Below, piece after piece: positions 15,810 through 24,922 of a stretch of 64,000 nucleotides of DNA (the first letter of the stretch is position 1; the number at the start of each line of letters is the position of its first letter). A program made the position numbers and the translations under genes. The stretch spans positions 310,001-374,000 of the forward strand of contig CAMCFA010000001.1 in assembly GCA_945873955.1 (NCBI GenBank). The letters run 5' to 3'. This DNA is from an uncultured Clostridia bacterium. GTDB taxonomy: Bacteria; Bacillota; Clostridia; Oscillospirales; Ruminococcaceae. The notes under the pieces were generated by a model that was given only the letters and a program-made list of their open reading frames with translations, was not told the origin of the DNA and did not search any database.

Positions 15810-16610
15810 ATGAAACACAGAATTCTAGCCGCTTTCACGGCGGCGGCAGCGCTGGCGGGAACGCTTATCCTGCCGGGCTGCACCTTTACAAGCTCCAACT
15901 ACAATGCAATGCAGGACTACGATTTCTCCAGCATTGAGCTTATCCAGTTGGAAAGCCCGCAGGACGGCGACACTATCGCGATTTTTGATACCGATCTTGG
16001 TGAGTTCCGGGCGGTGCTGTACGACGAATACTGCCCCAACACGGTGGCGAAGTTTATCGAGCGCGCCGAAGCCGGACAGTACAATGATCTGCCGGTTTAT
16101 GCGGTAGTTCAGGACACCTACTTCCTCACCGGAGGTCATGAAAACGACAAGGGCGTTTACACCGGAAGAAACGACGATACCGAAGCGTTGGAGCACGAAT
16201 ACAACGTGAATCTCTGGCCGTTCCGGGGAGCGCTCATCACCTACTCAGAGCTTCCGGGATATTCCGACGCGCGGTATATCGTATGCAACACAGACCACAC
16301 CATGACGCATGAGCAGATCGACGAGCTTAAGGACTCCATGATGAGCAGCGACAAGCGCACCGACGTGGAAAAGGCGAACCTCAACAACCTGTTTGACAAG
16401 TTTATCGAGGTCGGCGGCGTTTTCGGCATGTCCGGGTCGGTGACGGTGTTCGGGCAGACCTACGAGGGGCTGGACGTTGTTGAGAAGATCAGCAGCATTC
16501 AGTCGGACGAAAAGACCTACCGCCCGCTTGACACCGTAATGGTGAAGTCGGTGACGATCTCCACCTACGACAGCAGCGAAGCGGAAACTGCCGGTACAGA
16601 GGAACAGTAA
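15810..16610 (+). CDS. Lipoprotein, degenerate cyclophilin-like (PPIase fold)
   Basis: 266 residues: signal peptide with lipobox ILPG-C, then a cyclophilin-like domain (DTDLGEFRAVLYDEYCPNTVAKF). It lines up with the two following paralogues, but the segment that should read HRVI-xx-FMxQGG is VYAVVQDTYFLTGG, so the catalytic Arg is missing, and the SQFFI segment is DARYIVC, so the Gln is missing too. Prolyl isomerase activity is doubtful; it may bind substrate only. Ends with VFGQTYEGLDVVEKI, a conserved cyclophilin strand. Confidence 0.85.
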   Translation: MKHRILAAFTAAAALAGTLILPGCTFTSSNYNAMQDYDFSSIELIQLESPQDGDTIAIFDTDLGEFRAVLYDEYCPNTVAKFIERAEAGQYNDLPVYAVVQDTYFLTGGHENDKGVYTGRNDDTEALEHEYNVNLWPFRGALITYSELPGYSDARYIVCNTDHTMTHEQIDELKDSMMSSDKRTDVEKANLNNLFDKFIEVGGVFGMSGSVTVFGQTYEGLDVVEKISSIQSDEKTYRPLDTVMVKSVTISTYDSSEAETAGTEEQ

Positions 16611-16625
16611 GAGAAAGGGATAACA

Positions 16626-17573
16626 ATGAGGATCAGAAAGATAATCACAGCATTGGTCGCTGCTGCGCTCTGCGCGTCAAGCCTTACGGCATGCAGCAGT
16701 TCAAATTCCAATTCGTCCGGCGCTTCAACAAGCGAAGAGTCAAAAGACGAAAGCTCAAGCACCTCGGCGGCGGAAATGGTCAAAAACGCCCCCGCTACCG
16801 GCGGAAACGTCGGAGATGTGACGATACAGACCGGAGATATTGTAGCTGAATTTGAGATAGAGGGCTTCGGCATTATCAAGGCGAAGCTGTTCCCGGACAT
16901 TGCTCCGATAGGCGTGCAGAACTTTGTTCAGCTTGCGCAGGACGGCTATTTTGACGGCAAGAATATCCACCGTGTTATTGCGGACTTCATGCTTCAAGGC
17001 GGCTCTGCAAACGGCGACGGTACAGGCGGCAGCGCCGCTTACTCGGGAGAGGGCAGCAGCGCTGAATATTTCGGCACTGAGGTAAACGAAAACGCGCGGC
17101 ACTTCTACGGTGCGCTGTGCTACGCGAACTCCATGGGCAGGAACTCCACGCAGTTCTATATCGTCAACAGCAAGGAGCCGCAGGATATCTCCGAGGTAAA
17201 GCCCGAAAACGTTGAGGATACTGCCGAAATGGCTAAGTCCTACAAGGAAGCATGTGAGCCGGGTTCGGTGGAATACAGCTACTATGAAAATATGGAAAAG
17301 CAGTACAGGAATCTTGCTGAAATGCTGCGTAACTCTACCGACGAGGTAGTGGAAAAATACAAGCAGGGCGGCACTTATTTCCTTGACGGCGGCTACACCG
17401 TATTCGGACAAGTCGTTGAAGGCTTTGACGTGATAGACAGCATTTCCGCTGTGGAAGTCAAGGACAACGGCAACGGGGAGGAAAGCAAGCCTGTAAAGGA
17501 CATCATCATCAAGTCGGTCAAGGTTTACACTGCTGATTCATTGTCAACACTTCTGGATAATTTCTTACAATGA
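16626..17573 (+). CDS. Lipoprotein peptidyl-prolyl cis-trans isomerase (cyclophilin)
   Basis: 315 residues: lipobox SLTA-C, a Ser-rich linker, then a cyclophilin domain with the active-site string HRVIADFMLQGG and STQFYIV, so the catalytic Arg, Phe and Gln are all present. A roughly 60-residue insertion sits between the STQFYIV strand and the YTVFGQVVEGFDVIDSI strand. Anchored on the outer face of the membrane, it should help fold secreted proteins. Best-preserved member of the tandem trio; AGAAAGGGAT precedes the ATG. Confidence 0.93.
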   Translation: MRIRKIITALVAAALCASSLTACSSSNSNSSGASTSEESKDESSSTSAAEMVKNAPATGGNVGDVTIQTGDIVAEFEIEGFGIIKAKLFPDIAPIGVQNFVQLAQDGYFDGKNIHRVIADFMLQGGSANGDGTGGSAAYSGEGSSAEYFGTEVNENARHFYGALCYANSMGRNSTQFYIVNSKEPQDISEVKPENVEDTAEMAKSYKEACEPGSVEYSYYENMEKQYRNLAEMLRNSTDEVVEKYKQGGTYFLDGGYTVFGQVVEGFDVIDSISAVEVKDNGNGEESKPVKDIIIKSVKVYTADSLSTLLDNFLQ

Positions 17574-17591
17574 CGGGAAAGGAATGACACC

Positions 17592-18611
17592 ATGAACTTA
17601 AAGCGTATTCTTATGAGCGCGGCGCTGACTGTCGGCGTGTTTCTGTCGGCGGCGGGCTGCTCCGGCGGAACGGCGTCCTCCTCCGGCAACGTTGAGGACA
17701 TCACCTTTGCGGACGGCGACAAGATCGCCGTGATCGAAATCAAGGATTACGGAACGGTCAAGGCAAAGCTATTCCCGGATATCGCGCCGGTGGGCGTTGA
17801 GAACTTTATTGAGCTTGCGGAGCAGGGCTACTACGACGGCTTGAAGATCCACCGGGTAATTACCGACTCCGTGATACAGGGAGGTTCCCTCAACGGTGAC
17901 GGAACAGGCGGCACAGCCGCTTACGCAGGCGAGGAGGAAGCCAAGAAAGAGAATCCCGCGTCCAGCTTCCCGATAGAGGTCAGCGAAAAAGCGCGGCACT
18001 TCTATGGTGCGCTGTGCTACGCTGCGGATAACTATGGAAACTGCGCCGCGCAGTTCTATATTGTTAACAGCAAGACCCCGCAGGATCTCACCAAGATTGA
18101 CGCCGCAAAGGTGCAGGCTAAGGCGGACGAGCTTGCCGCAGCAGCCGCTGCCGCCACATGGGAGGCGGATTCCAGCGCAGCGAAAAACAACAGCTACCTC
18201 CAGACCTATTACAGCAACCACGCGTCGATACTCGGCTCAAAGGATCAGGCGGCTGTTGATAAGTACGCAAAAGTCGGCGGCGTTCATCAGTTCGACGGAA
18301 TGGACACGGTTTTCGGGCAGGTTTTCGAGGGCTTTGACGTGATAGACAGTATTTCCACAGTTGAGGTAGAAACCAACGCCTATGGTGAGAAGTCCATGCC
18401 GGTAAAGGACATCATAATTTCCTCTGTGACGATAGAAACCTACAAGGCAAGCACCGCCGAAGTCACAGCAGAAGCGACCTCCGGCAAGGACAGCAAGACA
18501 GAAAGCCAGCCGGGAAGCGGCTCTACTGTTCAGGCAACGGCAGATTCAGCCTCCGCTGCAAGCCAGACCGCGGAAGCTCTGTCAACTATCGATACTAAGG
18601 AAACCGCATAA
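17592..18611 (+). CDS. Lipoprotein peptidyl-prolyl isomerase (cyclophilin), partly altered active site
   Basis: 339 residues: lipobox SAAG-C, cyclophilin domain with HRVITDSVIQGG (catalytic Arg kept; the usual FM is SV) and AAQFYIV (Gln kept), the same long insertion as its neighbour, and a Ser/Thr/Ala-rich C-terminal tail of about 60 residues that looks disordered. AAAGGA precedes the ATG. Third in the tandem array, 18 bp after the second; the array ends at the terminator at 18635. Confidence 0.92.
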   Translation: MNLKRILMSAALTVGVFLSAAGCSGGTASSSGNVEDITFADGDKIAVIEIKDYGTVKAKLFPDIAPVGVENFIELAEQGYYDGLKIHRVITDSVIQGGSLNGDGTGGTAAYAGEEEAKKENPASSFPIEVSEKARHFYGALCYAADNYGNCAAQFYIVNSKTPQDLTKIDAAKVQAKADELAAAAAAATWEADSSAAKNNSYLQTYYSNHASILGSKDQAAVDKYAKVGGVHQFDGMDTVFGQVFEGFDVIDSISTVEVETNAYGEKSMPVKDIIISSVTIETYKASTAEVTAEATSGKDSKTESQPGSGSTVQATADSASAASQTAEALSTIDTKETA

Positions 18612-18634
18612 TACAACACAATCAGCATAGAAAA

Positions 18635-18666
18635 CACCCTGCGAATTTCTCGCAGGGTGAATTTTT
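18635..18666 (+). terminator. Rho-independent terminator
   Basis: Ten-pair perfect stem CACCCTGCGA/TCGCAGGGTG followed by AATTTTT; ends the cyclophilin array. Confidence 0.88.
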
Positions 18667-19318
18667 ATGTCAAGTATACTTCCTCCGCAGTGCAGCGGCA
18701 GGTGATGAATTGCGTGCTAACTCCGGCTTGCATTGCCCTTGAATACTCCTCCGCGAATTCCGGGTCTATCGCGGAGTTGGGACGTACCTCCCGTATGCCG
18801 TTCAGCATGATAACGAACGCTATGACCGGGCGGTACCCTTTCGCGGCTGCGGAAGCAAGCTCCCGCAGGTGCTTTGCGCCGCGGGAGGTCGGCGCGTCCG
18901 GGAATAAGCCTACGCCGCCGCTTTCAAGCGTGCAGCCCTTTACTTCAACGAGGTACTTCTCGCCGTTCTTCTCGGAATAGAAATCTATCCTGCTGTCCCC
19001 GAAGCGGTATTCCGGGCGAATATTCACGAACCCCTGCCCTTTCAGCCACTCCCCCGCCATTTTGTTCGGTGCAAGGCTGTCGAGGTTCACCCAGCCGTAC
19101 TGCGGAGTATTCACTGCGATAAGAGTGTACGGCGTCGCGCGGTTCGGGTCTGAGCTTTTTTGCAGACTGACCTCCGCGCCGGAGGATATCACGGCGGTAC
19201 AGCGCCCGGTGTTCCGGACGTGGGCGCGGGTAACTGCGCCGTTTATCACAACCTCGGCGACGAAACGGTTCAGCCGCCGCAGGAATATCCCCTTTTCTGT
19301 GTTATCATAGCGTATCAA
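18665..19318 (-). CDS. sfsA: SfsA family protein (DNA/RNA nuclease homologue)
   Basis: 217 residues with the SfsA pattern: FLRRLNRFVAEV at the start, HVRNTGRC, TPYTLIAVNT and the PD-(D/E)xK-like core DSRIDFYSE...YLVEVKGCTLE, plus GLFPDAPTSRGAKHL. Named for sugar fermentation stimulation in E. coli; the fold is nuclease-like, but the role is uncertain. TTG start overlapping the stop of the GH31 gene, so the two are co-transcribed. Confidence 0.93.
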   Translation of the reverse strand: MIRYDNTEKGIFLRRLNRFVAEVVINGAVTRAHVRNTGRCTAVISSGAEVSLQKSSDPNRATPYTLIAVNTPQYGWVNLDSLAPNKMAGEWLKGQGFVNIRPEYRFGDSRIDFYSEKNGEKYLVEVKGCTLESGGVGLFPDAPTSRGAKHLRELASAAAKGYRPVIAFVIMLNGIREVRPNSAIDPEFAEEYSRAMQAGVSTQFITCRCTAEEVYLT

Positions 19319-21405
19319 AATACTTTAATATCCTCATTTCCGCGGATAAATATCGGAATAACCTCCAGCGGCGCGGGAACTGTCACCGTCTGTCCACCCT
19401 TGTATACAGTACCGTTTACCGCATCCTTCCACACCGTCCCGGCAGGGAGATACACAGTCCGCTCAGAAGCGCCAGCCTCAGTGACAGGCGCGACCAGCAG
19501 AGAGCCACCCAGCGTGTATTCGTCCTCAATGCTCCATGTGTTCTCGTCCTGCGGGAACTCATACCACAGCGGTCGCATTACCGGTGCGCCGACTGCGGAG
19601 CATTCGTCCATTGTCTTGCGCAGGTAGGGGCGCAGATTCTCGCGGACAAAAAGGTACTTTTTCAGTATCTCGTAATTGTCCTCGCCGAAGCTCCAAACCT
19701 CGTTGTCCTGCCCGGAGGTGAGCTGCCGCACGCCGTTGATGAACTCCTCCTCACGCTCGTACCATGGTGAACGCTCGCCGTGCATACGGAACACCGGGCA
19801 GAAGCAGCCCCACTCGAACCACCGCACCAGCAGCTCCCGGAAGCCCTCGTCCTCAATATTGCCGCCGAGGAAACCACCGATATCCGAAGTCCACCACGGA
19901 ATACCCGCAACGCTCATGGAAAGTCCTGCCTGAAGCTGCTCCCTCATGGCGCGGAAGCTGGAATGTATATCCCCCGACCATGTGAGCACGCCGTATTTCT
20001 GGCTGCCCGCCCATGCGCAGCGCACAAGGCTCAGCACGTCCTTTTCGCCGGCGGCTTTCAACCCGTCGTAGAAGCCCTTAGCGTACATCAGCGGATAGAT
20101 GTTGGTGCATTGCAGAGCAGGTCCGGCGTAATAGCGGTAGTTATCGAAATCATAGGGGCCGTACTCCGGCTCTGCCTCGTCCAGCCAGAAGCAGCGTATA
20201 CCCTTGCTGTAATAGTTCTCCCGGCACTTGTCCCACACGAACTGCCGCGCTTGTGGGTTCGTTGCGTCGTAGAAAACTGTGTTGCCCATCCACGTCATGT
20301 GAAGTCCGTTACCGCGGTCTGCGGAAACCAACATTCCCTTGTCCGCCATTTCGCCGAAATTCTCGCTGCGCTCATCAATGGTCGGCCATACGGAAACCAC
20401 AGTTTCAATGCCAAGAGCTTTCAGTTCCTTTACCATTGCTTCCGGGTCGGGCCAGTCCCTCGGCTCGAATTTGAAGTCACCCTGCCTTGTCCAGTGGAAG
20501 AAGTCCACCACGATAGCGTCCATAGGCAGCCCGCGACGCTTGTGCTCCCTCGCGACGGAAAGCAACTCCTCCTGCGTGCGGTAGCGCAGCTTGCACTGCC
20601 AGTAGCCCAGACCGTATTCCGGCATTCTGGGCGCTCTGCCGGCGGCAGCGGTGTAGTGCTCGGTTATCTCCGCCGGGGTATCTCCCGCGGTCACGAAGTA
20701 GTCAAGGTATTTCGTGGACTTCGCGTACCACTCGGTCTTGTTCATTCCAAACGTTGCCGTGCCTACCGCCGGGTTGTTCCACAGGAATCCATACCCGCGG
20801 CTGGATATGTAAAACGGCACGCTCGCCTGTGAGTTGCGGTGGCACAGCTCCAGCACAGAGCCTTTCTTGTCAAGGTATCTGTCCTGATATTGCCCCATGC
20901 CGAATATCTTCTCGTTGTCGAACGCCTCAAAACGGGCGTAAAGCTCGAAATCCGTGCCGCCCTGACGGGGCTTCAGGTCCCTGCCGGTAATACGCAGCGG
21001 CACGCAGTAGCGGTTTATCCTATTGCGGTCACGCCAGTATTCCTCGGTTAGAAGCTCCCCGCGCTGATTCCAGAAGCTGAGCCTGCCCTCGTTATCCAGC
21101 TTTACGGTGAGCTTTCCGCAGGTAAGGTAGTAGTCAGTTCCGGTCTGGTGGTACTGCGAGTATTCCTCGCCCTTGTACCACGGGTCGGTGGTGTCCACCG
21201 TTTCGCTGCGGATAGTGCAGTTGTGGGAAACCGGCTCGGTGAGGGCGCTGTAATACGGCGACGCGCTCAGCCGCTCACATTCCGCGATACCGGCAGGAAC
21301 AGGGTACATTCTCACCCGGACGGAGCTTTCGCCCCACGGTTCTACGACAAGTCTTGCCCCGCCGAATTCAGCGGTAATGCGGTTATTTTCGGTATTTACG
21401 TTCAT
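19315..21405 (-). CDS. Glycoside hydrolase family 31 (alpha-glucosidase/alpha-xylosidase type)
   Basis: 696 residues with the GH31 catalytic core: YGLGYWQCKLRYRTQEE, the DAIVVDFFHW strand and the nucleophile segment GIRCFWLDEAEPEYGP (catalytic Asp in WLD), then the later WWTSDIGGF region containing the acid/base-bearing loop. No signal peptide, so it acts in the cytoplasm on imported alpha-linked oligosaccharides. The WLDEAEPE variant is commoner in alpha-xylosidases than in maltases, but I cannot fix the substrate. Own promoter at 21444; sfsA follows with a 4-bp overlap. Confidence 0.93.
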   Translation of the reverse strand: MNVNTENNRITAEFGGARLVVEPWGESSVRVRMYPVPAGIAECERLSASPYYSALTEPVSHNCTIRSETVDTTDPWYKGEEYSQYHQTGTDYYLTCGKLTVKLDNEGRLSFWNQRGELLTEEYWRDRNRINRYCVPLRITGRDLKPRQGGTDFELYARFEAFDNEKIFGMGQYQDRYLDKKGSVLELCHRNSQASVPFYISSRGYGFLWNNPAVGTATFGMNKTEWYAKSTKYLDYFVTAGDTPAEITEHYTAAAGRAPRMPEYGLGYWQCKLRYRTQEELLSVAREHKRRGLPMDAIVVDFFHWTRQGDFKFEPRDWPDPEAMVKELKALGIETVVSVWPTIDERSENFGEMADKGMLVSADRGNGLHMTWMGNTVFYDATNPQARQFVWDKCRENYYSKGIRCFWLDEAEPEYGPYDFDNYRYYAGPALQCTNIYPLMYAKGFYDGLKAAGEKDVLSLVRCAWAGSQKYGVLTWSGDIHSSFRAMREQLQAGLSMSVAGIPWWTSDIGGFLGGNIEDEGFRELLVRWFEWGCFCPVFRMHGERSPWYEREEEFINGVRQLTSGQDNEVWSFGEDNYEILKKYLFVRENLRPYLRKTMDECSAVGAPVMRPLWYEFPQDENTWSIEDEYTLGGSLLVAPVTEAGASERTVYLPAGTVWKDAVNGTVYKGGQTVTVPAPLEVIPIFIRGNEDIKVF

Positions 21406-21443
21406 AAATTAAGTCCTTTCACGGAGTTTTGTCGTCTATAAAT

Positions 21444-21472
21444 ATTATATCTTTCCGTGGAAAATATGTCAA
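21444..21472 (-). promoter_or_regulatory. Sigma-A promoter of GH31-sfsA
   Basis: Minus strand TTGACA, 17-nt spacer, TATAAT. CACGGA in the spacer and TCCGTG downstream of the -10 form a 6-bp inverted repeat that could be an operator. Confidence 0.82.
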
Positions 21473-21528
21473 GGGGAATTCTGCTCATAATTTTACCCCC
21501 GTGATCCAACGCACAGGGGTAAATGATT

Positions 21529-22383
21529 TCACTGGTTCATAGCAATATTCAGCGAAGCCTCGATCGCCGCTCTGAATTCCTCCGGCTGATCCTCAAACAG
21601 GATATAGCTGTCGTTCTTATAATCGCCGTCTCGGTCAAGGCGCAGCATATTCAGCTCCTCGAATCCGGCATAATTCTTGATCAGATTTGTGTATTCCTCT
21701 GCGGTTATCTGCTCATAGCTCTCCGCGCCTGCATACCGGCTGTAAGAGAGCGCTTCCCCGCCAGATTCGGTACGGCTCAAGTTCAAGTCTAGCTGTAATT
21801 TATCCTCCAAGATACTGTAATACATGTCGGATATCTCGACAACTCCCCCCGCAGCGCCCCCAACAAAAGGCGTGGTGGTGTGCAGGTAAACGCTTTCTCC
21901 GTTTCGCAGCAGTTCAAGCTGGAAACCAGCCTGTATATAATCGTCCAGCTCGGTGATTATGCCCCCGGACAGCCGATACGCCACCGCCATGTTCTTCGCG
22001 TAGGAGGAATAGACTATCACCGTTATGAAGTCGTCGGCTATCTGCCCGCTGAATACATTCGCCTGCGGCAGCGACATTTCGCTGGTGGAGATAGTTTCCC
22101 ACTTATCCTGCCAGATTCCCAACAGCATTTCGGCGTACTGCTCCGGCGTGGTGAGTTCAGCGGCTTCGGAGGTAGGCTCGTCCGGCTCGGCAGTTTTCAC
22201 ACCTGCCCGCGATTCATCTGTATAATATTCCGCGCTGTCAGGCTCTACCGTTGCGGTTTCCACGCTGTATGATTCCACAATGCTGGATTCCTCTGTGCGA
22301 AAGCTGTCCATGCTCCCCCTTGACTGGCAGCCACATAGCAGCGCCGCTCCTGCCAGTATCGCCGCACCAACCGATCTTTTCAT
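21529..22383 (-). CDS. Lipoprotein, unknown function
   Basis: 284 residues: signal peptide with lipobox LLCG-C, an acidic Ser/Thr/Glu-rich linker of about 60 residues, then a globular domain (EQYAEMLLGIWQDKWETIS ... TEYTNLIKNYAGFEE-like regions). I do not recognise the domain. The ATG at 22383 follows AGAAAGGGAG; the longer frame is unsupported. It lies downstream of two secreted beta-solenoid-like proteins on the same strand, separated by a hairpin (22420-22454), and may be their surface partner. Confidence 0.8.
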   Translation of the reverse strand: MKRSVGAAILAGAALLCGCQSRGSMDSFRTEESSIVESYSVETATVEPDSAEYYTDESRAGVKTAEPDEPTSEAAELTTPEQYAEMLLGIWQDKWETISTSEMSLPQANVFSGQIADDFITVIVYSSYAKNMAVAYRLSGGIITELDDYIQAGFQLELLRNGESVYLHTTTPFVGGAAGGVVEISDMYYSILEDKLQLDLNLSRTESGGEALSYSRYAGAESYEQITAEEYTNLIKNYAGFEELNMLRLDRDGDYKNDSYILFEDQPEEFRAAIEASLNIAMNQ

Positions 22384-22419
22384 AAAAAAAACAACTCCCT
22401 TTCTCACCGCGAAAGTCCC

Positions 22420-22454
22420 GCGGACATCTTTCAACAAATAAGACAGACGTCCGC
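22420..22454 (-). repeat. Inverted repeat in the leader of the lipoprotein gene
   Basis: GCGGACATCT and AGACGTCCGC form a 10-pair stem (one mismatch-type pair) with a 15-nt loop in the 102-bp gap before the lipoprotein gene. No T-tract follows, so it is not a standard terminator; an mRNA-processing or expression-tuning hairpin is possible. Confidence 0.5.
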
Positions 22455-22485
22455 AGGAAAAGGTTACATTATTCTGCGAAAAAAA

Positions 22486-23814
22486 TCAGATCGGGTCGAA
22501 CACAGCGCACAGGTACACCTTGCTTAAGTCGGCAAGCTCGGTGTATTGCGAACTGGGTTTGGCGCAACCGTCGTTGAAACGCCATATCATCAGCACCCGC
22601 TCGTCCGGCATTAGATACATATCAGCGCCGGAGTTGCACAGATCATAGTCCTCTTCGCCGGTGAATTTGCCCAGATATTTATAGCTGTCCAGCCTGCTGA
22701 GAAGATCGTTGAACACGCTTGATCCCACCGTCGTGACCTTTCCGTTATCCATTGCGAAATAATCACAACCCATAGACAGGTCCCAGCGATACCGCACACC
22801 GCCTATATTGTTTTCTTTAAGAAGCTCTTCCTCGACCCCGCCGTCAAGCAATGTAAGCAAAAGCGATTTATCCTGACGTCCCAGAACCGCTTGATAGTAG
22901 CACCCGGTCAGCACTCTGTCGAAATCGTTGTCCTCTATCACCGGGATACCTCCCCAGTTGGAGCAGCCGCAAACGATATGCTTTGTGCCGTCGTCCTGTG
23001 TAACCTCTGCAATAGTGTTATAGTGAATGTCGATAATATAATCACATGCGGGAGTATTTTCCGGCAGGGTGATCTCTCCGGCGTATTTGTACAGAACCGC
23101 CTCAAATGCCGTGGCGACTTTCTTTCGCTCCGACTGCCCGGCAGTGTATTCTCTGCCGGTTTCGTTACTGAAAATCGTCATAGTGCGTTCCTCAGCAGGC
23201 TCAAGCTGCTGGGCGTAATAGAGCGGGCGCTCCGGCAGGGGCTGAACACTCCCCTTAACCGACGAACCGCTGTACTTCATCACCTTGTCCGCCGCAAGAA
23301 TGCCGTTTTTGGTGATGTACAGTCTGCCCTTGACGTTCACACTACCCTCTGACTGGGCGTACCCGTATATCCCGGCGTAGCCGCCACGGCTCACTGCAAG
23401 CGTGCCGTAATTCACCAGCACGGAGGTGGATTTCACGATTAAAGAGCCGCTCTTTGAGATATGCAGCTTACCGCCGTCGTGGATAACCGCCGCGCCTTTC
23501 AGCGTGAGCTTCCCTCCGGAGGTGATACGCAGCGTTCCCCCGTTCCGCACGACAAGCATGGAGCTTTCCGGCAGGACCAGCTTCTTGTTTATGGTAACTG
23601 TATCGTCAATGTAATAGCATACGTTGGAACGAAGTACAGCTTTCCCGCCCCAGTGGCAGGGAGTTATCACCTTCGTGTCGGTTTCCGCCGGAATCCCGTT
23701 CACCTGCACTGCTGCCGTGGATAATGTATCCGGAGCCAGTGCGCCCGCCGGTACGCAAACGCATGACGCCATTATTGAAGCGCCGAGGATAACGCTGATT
23801 ATCTTCTTTTTCAT
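22486..23814 (-). CDS. Secreted beta-solenoid-like protein, unknown function
   Basis: 442 residues. Signal peptide (MKKKIISVILGASIMASC... cut near AGALA), then residues about 60-180 consist of short Gly-punctuated strands (LVVRNGGTLRITSGGKLTLK, AAVIHDGGKLHISKSGSLIV), typical of a right-handed beta-solenoid. The C-terminal half is a globular domain of unknown type with several Cys. AGGGG precedes the ATG. It lies 12 bp downstream of a shorter paralogue with the same solenoid style. Confidence 0.82.
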   Translation of the reverse strand: MKKKIISVILGASIMASCVCVPAGALAPDTLSTAAVQVNGIPAETDTKVITPCHWGGKAVLRSNVCYYIDDTVTINKKLVLPESSMLVVRNGGTLRITSGGKLTLKGAAVIHDGGKLHISKSGSLIVKSTSVLVNYGTLAVSRGGYAGIYGYAQSEGSVNVKGRLYITKNGILAADKVMKYSGSSVKGSVQPLPERPLYYAQQLEPAEERTMTIFSNETGREYTAGQSERKKVATAFEAVLYKYAGEITLPENTPACDYIIDIHYNTIAEVTQDDGTKHIVCGCSNWGGIPVIEDNDFDRVLTGCYYQAVLGRQDKSLLLTLLDGGVEEELLKENNIGGVRYRWDLSMGCDYFAMDNGKVTTVGSSVFNDLLSRLDSYKYLGKFTGEEDYDLCNSGADMYLMPDERVLMIWRFNDGCAKPSSQYTELADLSKVYLCAVFDPI

Positions 23815-23825
23815 GATAGCACCCC

Positions 23826-24644
23826 TTATTCCTGCACAAACGAATTAGTATTCGGGTAATCCTCCGCGAAATACTTTAATAACGCGCTGATATTCGCGCT
23901 GCCTATGTTGTACACCTTATCGCCGCGGTGTGTTATTTTTACCGTGCTGCCGTTATCGAACACCAGCGTCAGCACCTCGGAATAGCCGCCTACGGGATTT
24001 TCCTGCGCCAGATAATACCCGCCGGAAACCGCTTCCAGCGCCTGCTCCGGAGTGAGCTGCGCATATTCTATCATGCCGCCGGTATAGGGATTCAGTTTTA
24101 CGTCTGCGGCGAAAACCGGCTTCGCGTTCATGGTGTCCTTGATGTCCTGCAAGCAGCCGGAAACCGCGGTTTTTCCCAGACATGCGACAGAGCTGTTTTC
24201 GTCAAAGCTTATATGTTCGGTTTTTGATTTGAACTCACCGCTGGCAGATACAAACAGCTCTCCCTTTTCAGCAACGCTCAGAGCCGCTTTACAGCCAATC
24301 GACACTGTGCCGTCGCTAACCACGGCGCCGCATATATCCAGCGAACCGCCGCTTACCGCGAGATAGCCGCCCTCCTCTATATACAATGTACCGAATACCG
24401 TGCAGCCCTCTTTAAGCGTCAGCTTGCACCCGGCAGGCACGATAAGCGCCTCATCGCCCTGTAATATCAGGTGATTTTTTACAGTTCTGCTGCTATTCAG
24501 CGCTGCTGTAATGACAAGCTCATCGTTGCGGATATCTGAAATGCTGCCGCTCAGCCGCTCCAGAGGGATATTAGCCGCCGAAGCGCTCACCGCGATCACC
24601 GCCGCTGCCGCGATTGCCCATATCACCGCTGTGATTTTTTTCAT
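23826..24644 (-). CDS. Secreted beta-solenoid-like protein, unknown function
   Basis: 272 residues: signal peptide (TAVIWAIAAAAVIAVSASA), then Gly-rich repeat strands (LIVPAGCKLTLKEGCTVFGT, YIEEGGYLAVSGGSLDICG) like those of its downstream neighbour, and a C-terminal 100-residue region with LTPEQALEAVSGGYYLAQ. GAAAGGGGAATTTCT precedes the ATG. First gene of a three-gene run with the larger paralogue and a lipoprotein; together they look like a cell-surface set. Function unknown. Confidence 0.8.
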   Translation of the reverse strand: MKKITAVIWAIAAAAVIAVSASAANIPLERLSGSISDIRNDELVITAALNSSRTVKNHLILQGDEALIVPAGCKLTLKEGCTVFGTLYIEEGGYLAVSGGSLDICGAVVSDGTVSIGCKAALSVAEKGELFVSASGEFKSKTEHISFDENSSVACLGKTAVSGCLQDIKDTMNAKPVFAADVKLNPYTGGMIEYAQLTPEQALEAVSGGYYLAQENPVGGYSEVLTLVFDNGSTVKITHRGDKVYNIGSANISALLKYFAEDYPNTNSFVQE

Positions 24645-24837
24645 AGAAATTCCCCTTTCACATCAATTTCCGTGCGTAAATGCCCTACTGATAACAAAAC
24701 TGCGCAGCACGAATAAAAGTTGCACCATTTGGTGCAGATCAATAATATTTGGTGAAATATTACAAATATTGTGTCGTTTTTCGTGCAGTTAAACAATATC
24801 CAAACCACACAGAGCCTTGCCGTCTGCGCATTACGCC
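24645..24837. promoter_or_regulatory. Divergent intergenic region with two palindromes
   Basis: Between the solenoid gene and yjfB. It holds a perfect palindrome TGCACCATTTGGTGCA (24721-24736) and an inverted repeat AATATTT-GGTG-AAATATT (24744-24761), 7 bp apart and sharing TTTGGTG. These are likely protein-binding sites for the solenoid operon; I see no confident promoter on the minus strand. Confidence 0.45.
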
Positions 24838-24866
24838 TTGACAAACTGTGCGTTTTATGCTATATT
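24838..24866 (+). promoter_or_regulatory. Sigma-A promoter of the yjfB gene
   Basis: TTGACA, 17-nt spacer, TATATT. The nearby in-frame ATG at 24848 lies inside the promoter and so cannot be the start. Confidence 0.85.
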
Positions 24867-24922
24867 ATAGTTGCGGAGAGGTAATAATTTCCCCGCTGAT
24901 TCTGCGAAAGGAGTGTTGTTCT

